Source: Achromobacter dolens
GTDB taxonomy: Bacteria; Pseudomonadota; Gammaproteobacteria; Burkholderiales; Burkholderiaceae_B
Assembly: GCF_902859745.1 (NCBI RefSeq)
Contig: NZ_CADIJW010000011.1
Location: 1 to 64,000, forward strand
DNA: 64,000 nt
Reading direction: 5' to 3'
Positions within the stretch are counted from its first letter, which is position 1. Each line of letters opens with the position of its first letter. The notes under the pieces are model-generated. The model had not been told where the DNA came from. It saw only the letters and a list, made by a program, of their open reading frames with translations, and did no database searches. Both the position numbers and the translations under genes were made by a program. Positions 25,678 to 34,363 of this stretch are shown piece by piece.

Positions 25678-26415
25678 CTAGATATCGGGCCGGATGCTCC
25701 CGTCGTCGTCGCCGAAGTCTTCCCGCAGACGGGCGAGGATGCCGATGAGGTGCGCATGCATGGCATGGCGCGCGCGGATCGGATCGCGCGCCAGGATGGC
25801 GGTCAGGATGCGCTGGTGCTCGGCGTGGGCAACGGCCCACACCTTGGTGTTGACGAAGTAGTCCTGCATGCGGCTGAACACCGGGCTGGCCAGGCTCAGG
25901 TTCCACAGGTGGGCCACCGACGCCGCCAGCGCCGCATTGCCGCAGGCGGCGGCGATGGCGCCGTGGAACTCGCGGTCATGCCAGCCCGGGGCATCCGTCA
26001 GCGACATGGCCTCATGGGCGCCGCGGATGGCGGCGAGCTGGGCGGCCGACCCCTGCTGCGCCGCCAGCGCCGCGCATTCGGGTTCGATCAGCATGCGCGC
26101 TTCCAGCAGGTCGAAGGGGCCGATGTCGTCCTGCTGCGTCGCGGCCTGGCCGGCCATGGCGGGCAGGGCGGCGCTTTCACGGGTGGCGGTGACGAACACG
26201 CCGGTGCCGACGCGCACCTCGACATAGCCTTCGATTTCCAAGGCGATCAGCGCCTCGCGGATAGAGGCGCGGCTGACCTGCAATTGCTCGGCCAGCTCGC
26301 GCTCCGACGGCAGCCGGCCCCCGCGCGGAAAATCGCCCGCGCGGATCCGTCCGGCGATCTGGTCGGCGATCATGCGATAGAGCCGGGTGACGGCAACGGC
26401 TTGGAAGGTGTTCAT
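25678..26415 (-). CDS. GntR-family (FadR/FCD subfamily) regulator
   Basis: 245 residues. N-terminal winged helix (IADQIAGRIRAGDFPRGGRLPSERELAEQLQVSRASIREALIALEIEGYVEVRVGTGVFV) and an all-helical FCD effector domain with metal/ligand residues (Glu/Arg in LLEARMLIEPECAALAA, His in WHDREFHGAI and HAEHQRIL). It lies at the head of the minus-strand block, 96 bases before the ThDP gene. Inverted repeats at its own promoter suggest autoregulation together with control of the operon. Confidence 0.92.
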   Translation of the reverse strand: MNTFQAVAVTRLYRMIADQIAGRIRAGDFPRGGRLPSERELAEQLQVSRASIREALIALEIEGYVEVRVGTGVFVTATRESAALPAMAGQAATQQDDIGPFDLLEARMLIEPECAALAAQQGSAAQLAAIRGAHEAMSLTDAPGWHDREFHGAIAAACGNAALAASVAHLWNLSLASPVFSRMQDYFVNTKVWAVAHAEHQRILTAILARDPIRARHAMHAHLIGILARLREDFGDDDGSIRPDI

Positions 26416-26439
26416 CGTGGTGATGCGGTACGAATGGTC

Positions 26440-26456
26440 TGGTGGTCAGGCCACCA
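26440..26456. promoter_or_regulatory. Probable GntR operator 1, overlapping the regulator's promoter
   Basis: Perfect inverted repeat TGGTGG-TCAGG-CCACCA, of the TGGT...ACCA class used by FCD-type GntR regulators. On the minus strand it abuts a -10-like TATATT (26456-26461), so binding would block transcription of the regulator. Confidence 0.65.
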
Positions 26457-26542
26457 ATATAGGCATCGTGTCCTTGAAATAAAAGTAAAAATCGCTTTAT
26501 TGAGGGAAAACGATCAGAGGGATTCCCCCTCTTCCTATCCAG

Positions 26543-26553
26543 TGGTCAGGCCA
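26543..26553. promoter_or_regulatory. Probable GntR operator 2
   Basis: TGGTCAGGCCA repeats the core of operator 1 (26443-26453) exactly 100 bp away. The pair could support DNA looping or control of a divergent promoter toward the glycosyltransferase gene. Confidence 0.5.
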
Positions 26554-26711
26554 GTTAGGCGATGGGGTTCCGGCCCCGCGCTTTACAGTTTTCGAACAAT
26601 TGCCGGACAAATCGTCAACGTCGTGACGTGGTCCGGATCCGATAATCCCTGCGTTCCGGAAACCGGGGCGAGGCGGCGGGGCTTTGCGGACGCCATGACG
26701 GGGAGTGTGGC

Positions 26712-28193
26712 GTGCGACGGAATGGCGAAGAGGCCTGGAAGCCGAATCCTTGGCGGGTCGGAATCGGCATGCTGGTGTTCGCGGGTGCCTGGCTTTGGCT
26801 GCTGGACCGGGCCGTGCTGGCCCCGCCAACGGACAACATCGAGCAACTCATCTGGGTGCGCAGCCTGGAGTGGGGTTACTACAAGCATCCGCCGCTGCCG
26901 ACCTGGCTGTTGTGGCCGGTGGTGCAACTGCTGGGTGGGACCGCCTGGGCCACGTATGTCATGGGCGCGGCCTGTGCGCTGGGCGCGTTCGCGCTGATGT
27001 GGCGCCTGTTGCGCGACATGCGCGGCGAGGCCCATGCCGCCACCGCCGCGCTGGCGGGCCTGTGCGTCACCTTCTACAACGGCCGGCTGTACTTCTACAA
27101 CCACGAGATCGTCCTGATCCCGCTGGTGGCCGGTTGTGCGCTGGCCTGCTGGAAGGCCTACACGACTCGCAAGATCGGCTGGTGGCTCGCGCTGGGCGCC
27201 TGCCTGGGGCTGGGCGCGCTGGCCAAGTACCAGATCGCGGTCGCCGGACTGGCGGTGCTGGTGTTCTGGTGCATCCGCAAGGCGTGGCGCGATCCCATGC
27301 ACGTCTTCGGCCTGCAGGTGGCGGGCCTGACCGCTTTGGCGGTGTTCGCGCCGCATCTGATCTGGCTGATCCATCATGACTTCGAGCCGTTGAACTACGC
27401 CATGTCATCGTCGCTGGCGGCTGGCCTGCCGTGGCTCGCCCGAGGGCAGGAGGTCGCCAAGTGGTGGGGTGATCAACTGCTGAACCGGGCCCTGCCGGCC
27501 TGGCTGTTCCTGGGAGTGCTGTGGCTGGCGGGCAGCCGCGAGCGACGACGCCATGCCGCGCCGCCGGACGCCGTCGCGGGCGATCCGGGGCGCGCCCTGC
27601 TGCTGTCGTTCGGTTTGACCCCGCTGGTGTTTGTCAGCGTCATGGCCCTGATCTCGGGATCGCACATCCAGTTGCATTGGGGCACGCCGTTCCTGCTCTT
27701 CATTGTGCCGGCCGCGATGGAATGGGCGCGCCCGGCCTGGCGCGGGCCCTTCCGGCCGTACCGCGTGGCGCTGGTGTTCAGCGTCATCCAGTTGCTGCTG
27801 ATGCTGCGGGTGGAACTGACGGCGCCCAATGGCGCGGGCCTGCTGCGGCGCCCGACGGATTGGCGCTACTTCGATGCGCAGGCGTTGGCGGACGCGCTGC
27901 ATGACCGCGCCGTGAGCGCGCTGGGCGGGCCGGTCCGGGTCATTTCCGGTCCCTGGGAAGAATCGGGCGCGTTGTCGCTGCGGCTGCCCGAAAGGCCGCT
28001 GGTGCTGATCAACGGGCAACTGCGATTCAGTCCGTGGGTCGGCGCCCACCTGGTGGCTGACTGCGGCGCGCTGGAGTTGAGCAAGGCGCGGGTGTCGCCC
28101 GAGGGGTTCGAGCCGGTCGGGGGCGGGTTCCCCAATCTGCATTGGCGCGTCAAGCCGCCTGCCGCGGCTTGCGGCGCCGGCCCCGAGCGCTAG
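26712..28193 (+). CDS. Glycosyltransferase family 39 (ArnT/PMT-like) membrane protein
   Basis: 493 residues with about ten to twelve helices. The first periplasmic loop has the acidic pair of GT-C enzymes in PPTDNIEQLIWVRSLEWGYYKHPPLPTWL; the Asp/Glu there and the downstream YKHPPL are typical of undecaprenyl-phosphate-sugar dependent transferases. It would move a sugar from a lipid carrier to lipid A, a glycan or a protein in the periplasm. No carrier-loading gene is adjacent, so the acceptor is unknown. It stands as a single gene. Confidence 0.85.
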   Translation: MRRNGEEAWKPNPWRVGIGMLVFAGAWLWLLDRAVLAPPTDNIEQLIWVRSLEWGYYKHPPLPTWLLWPVVQLLGGTAWATYVMGAACALGAFALMWRLLRDMRGEAHAATAALAGLCVTFYNGRLYFYNHEIVLIPLVAGCALACWKAYTTRKIGWWLALGACLGLGALAKYQIAVAGLAVLVFWCIRKAWRDPMHVFGLQVAGLTALAVFAPHLIWLIHHDFEPLNYAMSSSLAAGLPWLARGQEVAKWWGDQLLNRALPAWLFLGVLWLAGSRERRRHAAPPDAVAGDPGRALLLSFGLTPLVFVSVMALISGSHIQLHWGTPFLLFIVPAAMEWARPAWRGPFRPYRVALVFSVIQLLLMLRVELTAPNGAGLLRRPTDWRYFDAQALADALHDRAVSALGGPVRVISGPWEESGALSLRLPERPLVLINGQLRFSPWVGAHLVADCGALELSKARVSPEGFEPVGGGFPNLHWRVKPPAAACGAGPER

Positions 28194-28236
28194 CCGCGGG
28201 GCGAGGTGGCGCGGAAAGGGTCAGGCGGAGGGGGCC

Positions 28237-28503
28237 TTACGCGCCGTCGCTGTCCGGTTCGGGCGTCTGCGTGAAGGCCCGCACCAGGCGCGCGATGCCT
28301 TCCAGTTCGTCGTGCGCGCCGAGCACCCATTCGGGTTGCTCGAAAGGGCTGTCCGACGGCGCGTTGTCCAGGTTCGTCTTCAGGTCGCCCAGCAGTTCCA
28401 GCGCCATGTCGGTGGCCTGGGGGCTGCCGCGGGTGGAGAGGGCGATGGCGATCGCCATCGCCTGCCGCAGGGCGAGCAGGCGGCCGTCAAGTTCGGTTTC
28501 CAC
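28237..28503 (-). CDS. Hypothetical small acidic protein
   Basis: 88 residues, starting with GTG at 28503 behind an AAGGA. It is predicted helical and acidic (ELLGDLKTNLDNAP, TPEPDSDGA at the end) without membrane segment or Cys. I do not recognise a family. It is transcribed away from hemN, and its start lies about 50 bases from the FNR-like box, so the same region may hold its promoter. Confidence 0.6.
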   Translation of the reverse strand: METELDGRLLALRQAMAIAIALSTRGSPQATDMALELLGDLKTNLDNAPSDSPFEQPEWVLGAHDELEGIARLVRAFTQTPEPDSDGA

Positions 28504-28552
28504 GAGGATGTCCTTGTAATGAAGAATCCCGCCATTCTACGGGGCGGCGCGT

Positions 28553-28594
28553 TTGCGCAAGATCAAGGCGGGTGGGGCGGCACAAGCGAATAAT
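28553..28594 (+). promoter_or_regulatory. FNR/ANR-type promoter of hemN
   Basis: TTGCG-CAAG-ATCAA (28553-28566) matches FNR consensus TTGAT-N4-ATCAA in 8 of 10 positions, the right half being perfect. AATAAT (28589-28594) fits a -10 box. If transcription starts at 28601, the box is centred at -41.5 and the -10 at -12 to -7, the class II activator arrangement. That start is one base before the chosen ATG. Confidence 0.65.
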
Positions 28595-28601
28595 TCGAGG
28601 T

Positions 28602-30029
28602 ATGCAAGCCGCCCTACGCCCAGCCTTCGCCGATCCTGCGGCCGCCGCCGCCGAACCTTTCTTTCCGCCCCAGTTGCTGGCGCGCCTGGACAAGAACGGA
28701 CCCCGCTACACCTCCTATCCCACGGCGGATCGCTACCGCGGCGATTTCGGCGTCGAGCAGTACCGCCAGGCCCTGCGCCAGCGCCGCGATTCCTGTACGA
28801 CCGAGCCGCTGTCGCTCTACGTGCACATCCCGTTCTGCGACTCGGTCTGCTACTACTGTGCCTGTAACAAGGTCGTGACCCGCCATCACGACCGTGCCGC
28901 CCGCTACCTGGACGCGCTGGCGCGGGAAATCGCGCTGCACGTGGCCGAGCTGGGTCCCGGCGTGCCGGTATCGCAACTGCATTTCGGCGGGGGCACGCCC
29001 ACCTTCCTGTCCGACGAAGAGCTCGATCGCCTGATGGCGGACCTGCGCGGCGCCTTCCGCTTCGAGCTCGATGCCGAAATCTCCATCGAGGTGGATCCCC
29101 GCACCGCCACGCCCCAGCGGCTGGAGCGGCTGCGCAAGCTGGGTTTCAACCGGCTCAGTTTCGGCGTGCAGGATTTCGATGCCAAGGTGCAGGTGGCGGT
29201 CCATCGCGTGCAGTCGTTCGAGGACGTGCGCGACCTGATGCACAGCGCCCGCACGCTGGGCTATGCCTCGGTCAACGTCGACCTGATCTATGGCCTGCCG
29301 CTGCAGACCACCGAATCGTTCGCCCGAACCATCGCGCAGGTCAGCGCGCTGCGGCCTGACCGCATCGCGCTCTACGCCTACGCCCACCTGCCCGAACGCT
29401 TCAAGCCGCAGCGCCGCATCAATCCGCTGGACCTGCCCGACCGCGCCACGCGCGTCGGCCTCTTGAGCGCCGCCATCGAAGGCTTCCTCAAGCAGGGCTA
29501 CACCTACATCGGCATGGATCATTTCGCGCTCAACACCGACGCCTTGGCCATCGCCAAGCAGCGCGGCGAGCTGCACCGAAACTTCCAGGGCTACAGCACC
29601 CAGCCCGACCGCGACCTGGTCGCGTTGGGCGTATCGGCCATCGGCCGCATTGGCAACACCTACAGCCAGAACGCCAAGGACCTGGACGGCTATTACGCCG
29701 CGATCGAGTCCGGCCGCTTCGCCATCGAGAGGGGCCTGGCGCTCAGCGCCGACGACCTCGCGCGACGTGAAGTCATCATGGACATCATGTGCCAGGGGCG
29801 GGTGGATTTCGCCCGCGTCGAGGCGCGCCATGGCCTGCGGTTCGGCGACTACTTCGGGCCGGAGCTGTCACAGGTGGCCAACCTGGCCGAGCTCGGCCTG
29901 GTCAACCTGCGGGCCGGCGAACTGCGCGTGACCGGCCTGGGCTGGTACTTCGTCAGGGCCGTGGCCATGGCGTTCGACGGCTATCTGCGCACGGTCAGCA
30001 CCAGCGCCAGCTATTCGCGCATCATCTGA
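28602..30029 (+). CDS. hemN: Oxygen-independent coproporphyrinogen III oxidase
   Basis: 475 residues. Radical-SAM enzyme converting coproporphyrinogen III to protoporphyrinogen IX without oxygen in the cytoplasm. The cluster motif is PFCDSVCYYCACNK with Cys79, Cys83, Cys86 and the extra Cys88 typical of true HemN; GGGTPTFL and the GYTYIGMDHFAL segment follow, distinguishing it from HemW. The ATG at 28602 is preferred over a GTG 30 bases upstream because the upstream start would fall inside the inferred promoter. It lacks a spaced ribosome-binding site, which fits a nearly leaderless mRNA. Confidence 0.95.
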   Translation: MQAALRPAFADPAAAAAEPFFPPQLLARLDKNGPRYTSYPTADRYRGDFGVEQYRQALRQRRDSCTTEPLSLYVHIPFCDSVCYYCACNKVVTRHHDRAARYLDALAREIALHVAELGPGVPVSQLHFGGGTPTFLSDEELDRLMADLRGAFRFELDAEISIEVDPRTATPQRLERLRKLGFNRLSFGVQDFDAKVQVAVHRVQSFEDVRDLMHSARTLGYASVNVDLIYGLPLQTTESFARTIAQVSALRPDRIALYAYAHLPERFKPQRRINPLDLPDRATRVGLLSAAIEGFLKQGYTYIGMDHFALNTDALAIAKQRGELHRNFQGYSTQPDRDLVALGVSAIGRIGNTYSQNAKDLDGYYAAIESGRFAIERGLALSADDLARREVIMDIMCQGRVDFARVEARHGLRFGDYFGPELSQVANLAELGLVNLRAGELRVTGLGWYFVRAVAMAFDGYLRTVSTSASYSRII

Positions 30030-30055
30030 GACGCCTGGCGCCTCGCCATGAAACG

Positions 30056-30078
30056 GTGGCCGACCTCGCGTCGGCCAC
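30056..30078. terminator. Hairpin between convergent hemN and regulator genes
   Basis: GTGGCCGAC-CTCGC-GTCGGCCAC, a perfect 9-bp stem in the 53-base gap between two convergent stops. It lacks a long T-run, so it is a weak or factor-assisted bidirectional terminator at best. Confidence 0.5.
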
Positions 30079-30082
30079 GTTG

Positions 30083-30817
30083 CTATTCGGCGAACTTTTC
30101 CCGCAGGTACAGGGCCAGCGCCAGGTCGTCCGATAGCTGCAGCTTGCGCATGGCGCGGCGCTTATGGGTGCTGACGGTCTTCTTGCTGCGCTTCAGGCGC
30201 ATCGCGATCTGCGTGACCGACATGCCCTGGCTGATGTGACGCAGCACTTCAACTTCCGACGTCGTCAGCAAGGCGTGCGGCGGCCGCGGCGACACTGGCC
30301 GGATCTTGCCCTCGTGCACCGACAGGAACGGGTTCTTCTTGCTGAGGACGCCGTGGATCATCTCGGGCAGCAGCAGCATGCCCCATTGCTTGGCCAGGTA
30401 GCCGTTGGCCCCGGCACGGAAGGCGGCGTACTGGGTTTCCTGGCGGTTACCGGCCGAGAAAGTGATGATCGCCAGATTCGGATGGTAGCGCCGCAGCCGG
30501 CGCAGGTAGTTGACGCCGTCCCACGGTTCCTGCGGCAGGTAGAAGTCGATCAGGGCGATGTCGCATGGCGTGGTCGCCAGCTTGTCGAGCAGCCGGCGGG
30601 CGGAGGTTTCCTGGTGGATGACGCGGAAGCCGGGGCGGGCGTCGAGGTAGGCGCCCAGGCCCAGCGCCACGACGGGGTGGTCGTCCAGGATCGCCACCCG
30701 GATGACGGGGGGCGGGCGTGACAGCAGCAGGTGCTTGCGGGAATTGGGGCGGTCAACCGCATCGGGGGATCGCGGCTCGGACGAGACGGCGTTGTCCGGC
30801 GCTGAGGGAGTATTCAT
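30083..30817 (-). CDS. NarL/RcsB-like response regulator, orphan
   Basis: 244 residues. A 36-residue Pro/Ser-rich N-terminal extension precedes the receiver domain (VRVAILDDHPVVALGLGAYL; phospho-acceptor Asp in IALIDFYLP; conserved Lys in YLAKQWG). The C-terminal LuxR-type helix-turn-helix (TTSEVEVLRHISQGMSVTQIAMRLKRSKKTVSTHKRRAMRKL) ends in DDLALALYL, which resembles RcsB. No sensor kinase is adjacent. RcsB-like proteins control surface polysaccharide and stress genes elsewhere; the target here is unknown. Confidence 0.88.
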   Translation of the reverse strand: MNTPSAPDNAVSSEPRSPDAVDRPNSRKHLLLSRPPPVIRVAILDDHPVVALGLGAYLDARPGFRVIHQETSARRLLDKLATTPCDIALIDFYLPQEPWDGVNYLRRLRRYHPNLAIITFSAGNRQETQYAAFRAGANGYLAKQWGMLLLPEMIHGVLSKKNPFLSVHEGKIRPVSPRPPHALLTTSEVEVLRHISQGMSVTQIAMRLKRSKKTVSTHKRRAMRKLQLSDDLALALYLREKFAE

Positions 30818-31107
30818 CTAGGCTCCACAGAATGGAAAGGCACACATCGGTGCGCAGAGGGGGCGCCCAAGAGGCGGGGCCGCGCACACGCCGTAACCAG
30901 TCCGAAATTCGAGTGCGAAGCTTATGGTCTTACGGCGCCATACAGACGAAAACTAAGAGAGAATCAGACTAAGCGATGCAAGAGGTCGCGATGCGCGACG
31001 TTAAATCGGCCTCGCGAGGGCTTGCCCGCAAGGCATAAAATCGCAGCATTTCCGGGCCGGCCTGTTGCCAGCCCGTGGCGCAGGACTGGCGAGGCGGCGG
31101 ACGGCGG
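30818..31107. other. Intergenic region between the regulator and rmlD
   Basis: 290 bases separating divergent genes. It is AT-richer around 30890-31000 and should hold both promoters. I see no convincing -35/-10 pair or inverted repeat and no coding frame. Confidence 0.5.
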
Positions 31108-32022
31108 ATGCCCAGTAAAATTCTCGTGATCGGCAGGGACGGCCAGCTCGGCTTCGAGCTGCGGCGCAGCCTCGCTCCGCTGGGCGTGGTGACGGCGGTC
31201 GGGCGGACCGACTGCGACCTGACCTATCCCCTGCAGATCGCGCGCCTGGTGCGGCGCGAGAAGCCTGACGTCATCGTCAACGCGGCCGCCTATACCGCGG
31301 TCGAGCGCGCCGAGGAAGACGCGGCACGCGCCATGCGCGTGAACGCCGAGGCCGCGGGCGAACTGGCCGCGCTGGCGGCCGACCGCGGCGCCCTCATCGT
31401 CCACTATTCTTCCGACTACGTGTTCGACGGCGCCAAGGCGGGCGTCTACGACGAGCGGGACGAACCCGCGCCGTTGAACGTCTATGGCCGCAGCAAGCTT
31501 GCCGGCGAGCAGGCGGTGCGGGCGCTGAACCCGGCCCACCTGGTGTTGCGCACGTCGTGGGTCTACGGCGTGTACGGCAAGAGCTTCCTGAAGACCATGC
31601 TGATGGCGCTGCGCCAGCCGGAAGCGCTGCGCGTCGTGAGCGACCAGCGCGGCGCGCCCACCGGCGCCGCGTACATCGCGGATGCCACCGCGCAGGTCGT
31701 GGCGCGCTATCTGGCGCGGCCGGCCGGGGGAGAGTTTCCCTTCGGCCTGTACCACATGGCGGCCACCGGCGACGCCAGTTGGCACGAATACGCCTGTTTC
31801 ATCGCGCAGCAGGCCCGGCGCGCCGGTCTGGCGGTGACGCTGACGCCGGGCGATATCCAGGCGGTGTCGTCCGACCAATATCCCACCTCGGCGCGTCGGC
31901 CCCTGAATTCCCGGTTGGACTGCCGCCTGCTGGAGCGCACCTTCGGGCTGCGCGCGCCGCACTGGGAAGAGGGCGTGCTGCATGCGCTGGCCGCCATCGC
32001 CGACAGCCGCAACCTGGCCTGA
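31108..32022 (+). CDS. rfbD: dTDP-4-dehydrorhamnose reductase
   Basis: 304 residues. Extended SDR enzyme making dTDP-L-rhamnose for surface polysaccharide. Seen: NAD(P)-binding GRDGQLGFELRRSL, VNAAAYTAVERAEED, SSDYVFDG, the catalytic YGRSKLAGE with Tyr/Lys, and RTSWVYG. The start at 31108 gives the family N-terminus; an in-frame upstream ATG (31075) adds an unlikely extension. rfbB, rfbA and rfbC, usually adjacent, are not in the window, so the pathway is scattered or completed elsewhere. Confidence 0.9.
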   Translation: MPSKILVIGRDGQLGFELRRSLAPLGVVTAVGRTDCDLTYPLQIARLVRREKPDVIVNAAAYTAVERAEEDAARAMRVNAEAAGELAALAADRGALIVHYSSDYVFDGAKAGVYDERDEPAPLNVYGRSKLAGEQAVRALNPAHLVLRTSWVYGVYGKSFLKTMLMALRQPEALRVVSDQRGAPTGAAYIADATAQVVARYLARPAGGEFPFGLYHMAATGDASWHEYACFIAQQARRAGLAVTLTPGDIQAVSSDQYPTSARRPLNSRLDCRLLERTFGLRAPHWEEGVLHALAAIADSRNLA

Positions 32023-32123
32023 GGGGCTCGGTTGCTCCCTCCTGCGCTCGCCGACGGGCCATGTTCGCGCCATCAGCCGCCCCTTTTGTCGCGCAAATGT
32101 CACGAAATAGGCCCAAAGGGTGC

Positions 32124-32129
32124 TACAAT
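32124..32129 (+). promoter_or_regulatory. -10 element of a probable thrS promoter
   Basis: TACAAT at 32124-32129, with no good -35 hexamer at 16-18 bases. A start near 32137 would give thrS a leader of about 250 bases, long enough for regulation by RNA structure. Confidence 0.5.
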
Positions 32130-32315
32130 CGGCAACGATAAGCACGCCATTTATCCCGGCGCTGCGCACCGCAAGTCAATTCCGAAGGCCCGAGCATCAT
32201 GTTTTTCCCGCTGGCACGAACTACGACCCGGAACTTTCGCCCTATGTCGCGTTAGTTTTTCGTGCGTCGGGTTTCACCGTGTCAGGTCAGCGGTAAGACT
32301 CAGCAAGACAACCAA

Positions 32316-32351
32316 ATGAACGCGGCTACCAGCCGCGTTTGTCGTTTCTGA
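32316..32351 (+). promoter_or_regulatory. thrS leader: hairpin nested in an 11-codon mini-ORF
   Basis: ACGCGGCT-ACC-AGCCGCGT (32320-32338) forms a perfect 8-bp stem followed by TTGTCGTTTC. The same bases read as ATG AAC GCG GCT ACC AGC ... TGA, an 11-residue peptide whose only Thr codon is exactly the hairpin loop. It lies 39 bases before thrS. It could be an attenuator or a tRNA-Thr mimic bound by ThrRS; the peptide may be coincidence. Confidence 0.4.
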
Positions 32352-32390
32352 ATTTCGTATTTTTCCCAAGAACCCCAGGAAGCACTCCCG

Positions 32391-34343
32391 ATGGTACAGA
32401 TCACATTGCCCGATGGTTCGCAGCGCCAATACCCGGGACCGGTCACGGTCGCCGAAGTGGCGCAATCGATCGGCGCGGGATTGGCCAAAGCCGCCTTGGG
32501 CGGCCGCGTGACCTTTGAAGGCGCCGATTCCACGCTGGTCGACACCAGCTACCGCATCGAGGGCGACGCCCGCCTGGCCATCGTGACCGCCAAGGACGCC
32601 GACGGCCTGGACATGATCCGCCATTCCACGGCCCACTTGCTGGCCTACGCCGTCAAGGAGCTGTTCCCGGACGCGCAGGTCACCATCGGCCCCGTGATCG
32701 ACAACGGCTTCTACTACGACTTCTCGTACAAGCGCCCGTTCACGCCCGAAGACCTGACGGCCATCGAGAAGAAGATGGCCGAACTGGCCAAGAAGGACGA
32801 AATCGTCACGCGCGAAGTCTGGTCGCGCGACGACGCCGTCGAGTTCTTCAAGGGCATCGGTGAAAAGTACAAGGCCGAGATCATCGCCTCGATCCCGTCG
32901 AACGAGCCGCTCAGCCTGTATCGCGAAGGCGACTTCATCGACCTGTGCCGCGGCCCGCACGTGCCGTCCACCGGCAAGCTCAAGGTCTTCAAGCTGATGA
33001 AGGTGGCCGGCGCCTACTGGCGCGGCGACAGCAAGAACGAGATGCTCCAGCGCATCTACGGCACGGCCTGGGCCACCAAGGAAGAACAGGAAGCCTACCT
33101 GCACATGCTGGAAGAGGCCGAGCGCCGCGATCACCGCAAGATCGGCCGCGAACTCGACCTGTTCCACTTCCAGGACGAAGCGCCGGGTCTGATTTTCTGG
33201 CACCCCAAGGGCTGGGCCCTGTGGCAGCAGGTGGAGCAGTACATGCGCTCCGTCTACCGCGACAACGGCTACCAGGAAGTGAAGGCGCCGCAGATCCTCG
33301 ACATCTCGCTCTGGAAGAAGACGGGCCACTGGGACAACTACCGTGAAAACATGTTCACGACGGAGTCCGAGAACCGCGTCTATGGCCTCAAGCCCATGAA
33401 CTGCCCGGGCCACGTGCAGATCTTCAACGCCGGCCTGCACTCGTACCGCGAGCTGCCGTTGCGCTACGGCGAATTCGGCCAGTGCCACCGCAACGAACCG
33501 TCCGGCTCGCTGCACGGCATGATGCGCGTGCGCGGTTTCACGCAGGACGACGGCCACATCTTCTGTACCGAAGACCAGCTCCAGGACGAATGCGCCGATT
33601 TCACGGCCCTGCTGCAGAAGGTCTACCGCGACTTCGGCTTCACCGAAGTGCTGTACAAGGTCGCCACGCGTCCGGAAAAGCGCATCGGCTCGGACGAGGT
33701 CTGGGACACGGCCGAACAGGCCCTGATGGAAAGCCTGCGCCGCACCGGCTGCGAATTCGAGATCTCCCCGGGGGAGGGCGCGTTCTACGGCCCCAAGGTT
33801 GAATACACGCTGAAGGACGCCATCGGCCGCCACTGGCAGTGCGGCACGATCCAGGTCGACTTCTCCATGCCCGTGCGCCTGGGCGCCGAGTACGTGGACC
33901 AGAACGACCAGCGCCGTCCGCCCGTGATGCTGCACCGCGCCATCCTGGGTTCGCTCGAGCGTTTCATCGGCATGCTGATCGAAAACCACGCCGGCGCGAT
34001 GCCGCCCTGGCTGGCGCCGGTGCAGGCCGTGGTGTGCTGCATTTCCGAACCTTCGGCCGATTATGCGGCTGAAATCACGCAAAGCCTGAAAAAACAAGGC
34101 TTTAGAGTAGAGTCCGATTTGCGCGGTGAAAAAATCACTCGTAAAATTCGGGAGCACAGCCTGCAGAAGGTGCCGTACATCCTCGTCGTCGGCGACAAGG
34201 AGAAGCAAAACGGTACCGTCGCCGTACGCGGATTGGGCGGTCTGGACCTCGGCGCCATCGCGTTCGACGACTTCGTCGCCCGCCTGTCCGAAGACGTATC
34301 CACCCGCCGCGACGTCAATCAACCCGATGGCAGCGCTGCTTAA
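32391..34343 (+). CDS. thrS: Threonyl-tRNA synthetase
   Basis: 650 residues with the full class II ThrRS layout: TGS domain (about 1-60), editing domain with the HSTAHLL (near residue 78) and YYDF motifs, catalytic domain with zinc ligands in MNCPGHV, His in the later part and motif 2 [28 protein letters not shown], and the anticodon-binding domain. It charges tRNA-Thr in the cytoplasm. The long leader suggests the autoregulation known for thrS. infC follows after 20 bases. Confidence 0.98.
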   Translation: MVQITLPDGSQRQYPGPVTVAEVAQSIGAGLAKAALGGRVTFEGADSTLVDTSYRIEGDARLAIVTAKDADGLDMIRHSTAHLLAYAVKELFPDAQVTIGPVIDNGFYYDFSYKRPFTPEDLTAIEKKMAELAKKDEIVTREVWSRDDAVEFFKGIGEKYKAEIIASIPSNEPLSLYREGDFIDLCRGPHVPSTGKLKVFKLMKVAGAYWRGDSKNEMLQRIYGTAWATKEEQEAYLHMLEEAERRDHRKIGRELDLFHFQDEAPGLIFWHPKGWALWQQVEQYMRSVYRDNGYQEVKAPQILDISLWKKTGHWDNYRENMFTTESENRVYGLKPMNCPGHVQIFNAGLHSYRELPLRYGEFGQCHRNEPSGSLHGMMRVRGFTQDDGHIFCTEDQLQDECADFTALLQKVYRDFGFTEVLYKVATRPEKRIGSDEVWDTAEQALMESLRRTGCEFEISPGEGAFYGPKVEYTLKDAIGRHWQCGTIQVDFSMPVRLGAEYVDQNDQRRPPVMLHRAILGSLERFIGMLIENHAGAMPPWLAPVQAVVCCISEPSADYAAEITQSLKKQGFRVESDLRGEKITRKIREHSLQKVPYILVVGDKEKQNGTVAVRGLGGLDLGAIAFDDFVARLSEDVSTRRDVNQPDGSAA

Positions 34344-34363
34344 CATTTCTAGGAGCTTTCAAC

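Noticed and set aside
32130-32390. T-box riboswitch before thrS
   Set aside because: No T-box bulge or antiterminator sequence is visible, and T-boxes are not expected in betaproteobacteria.
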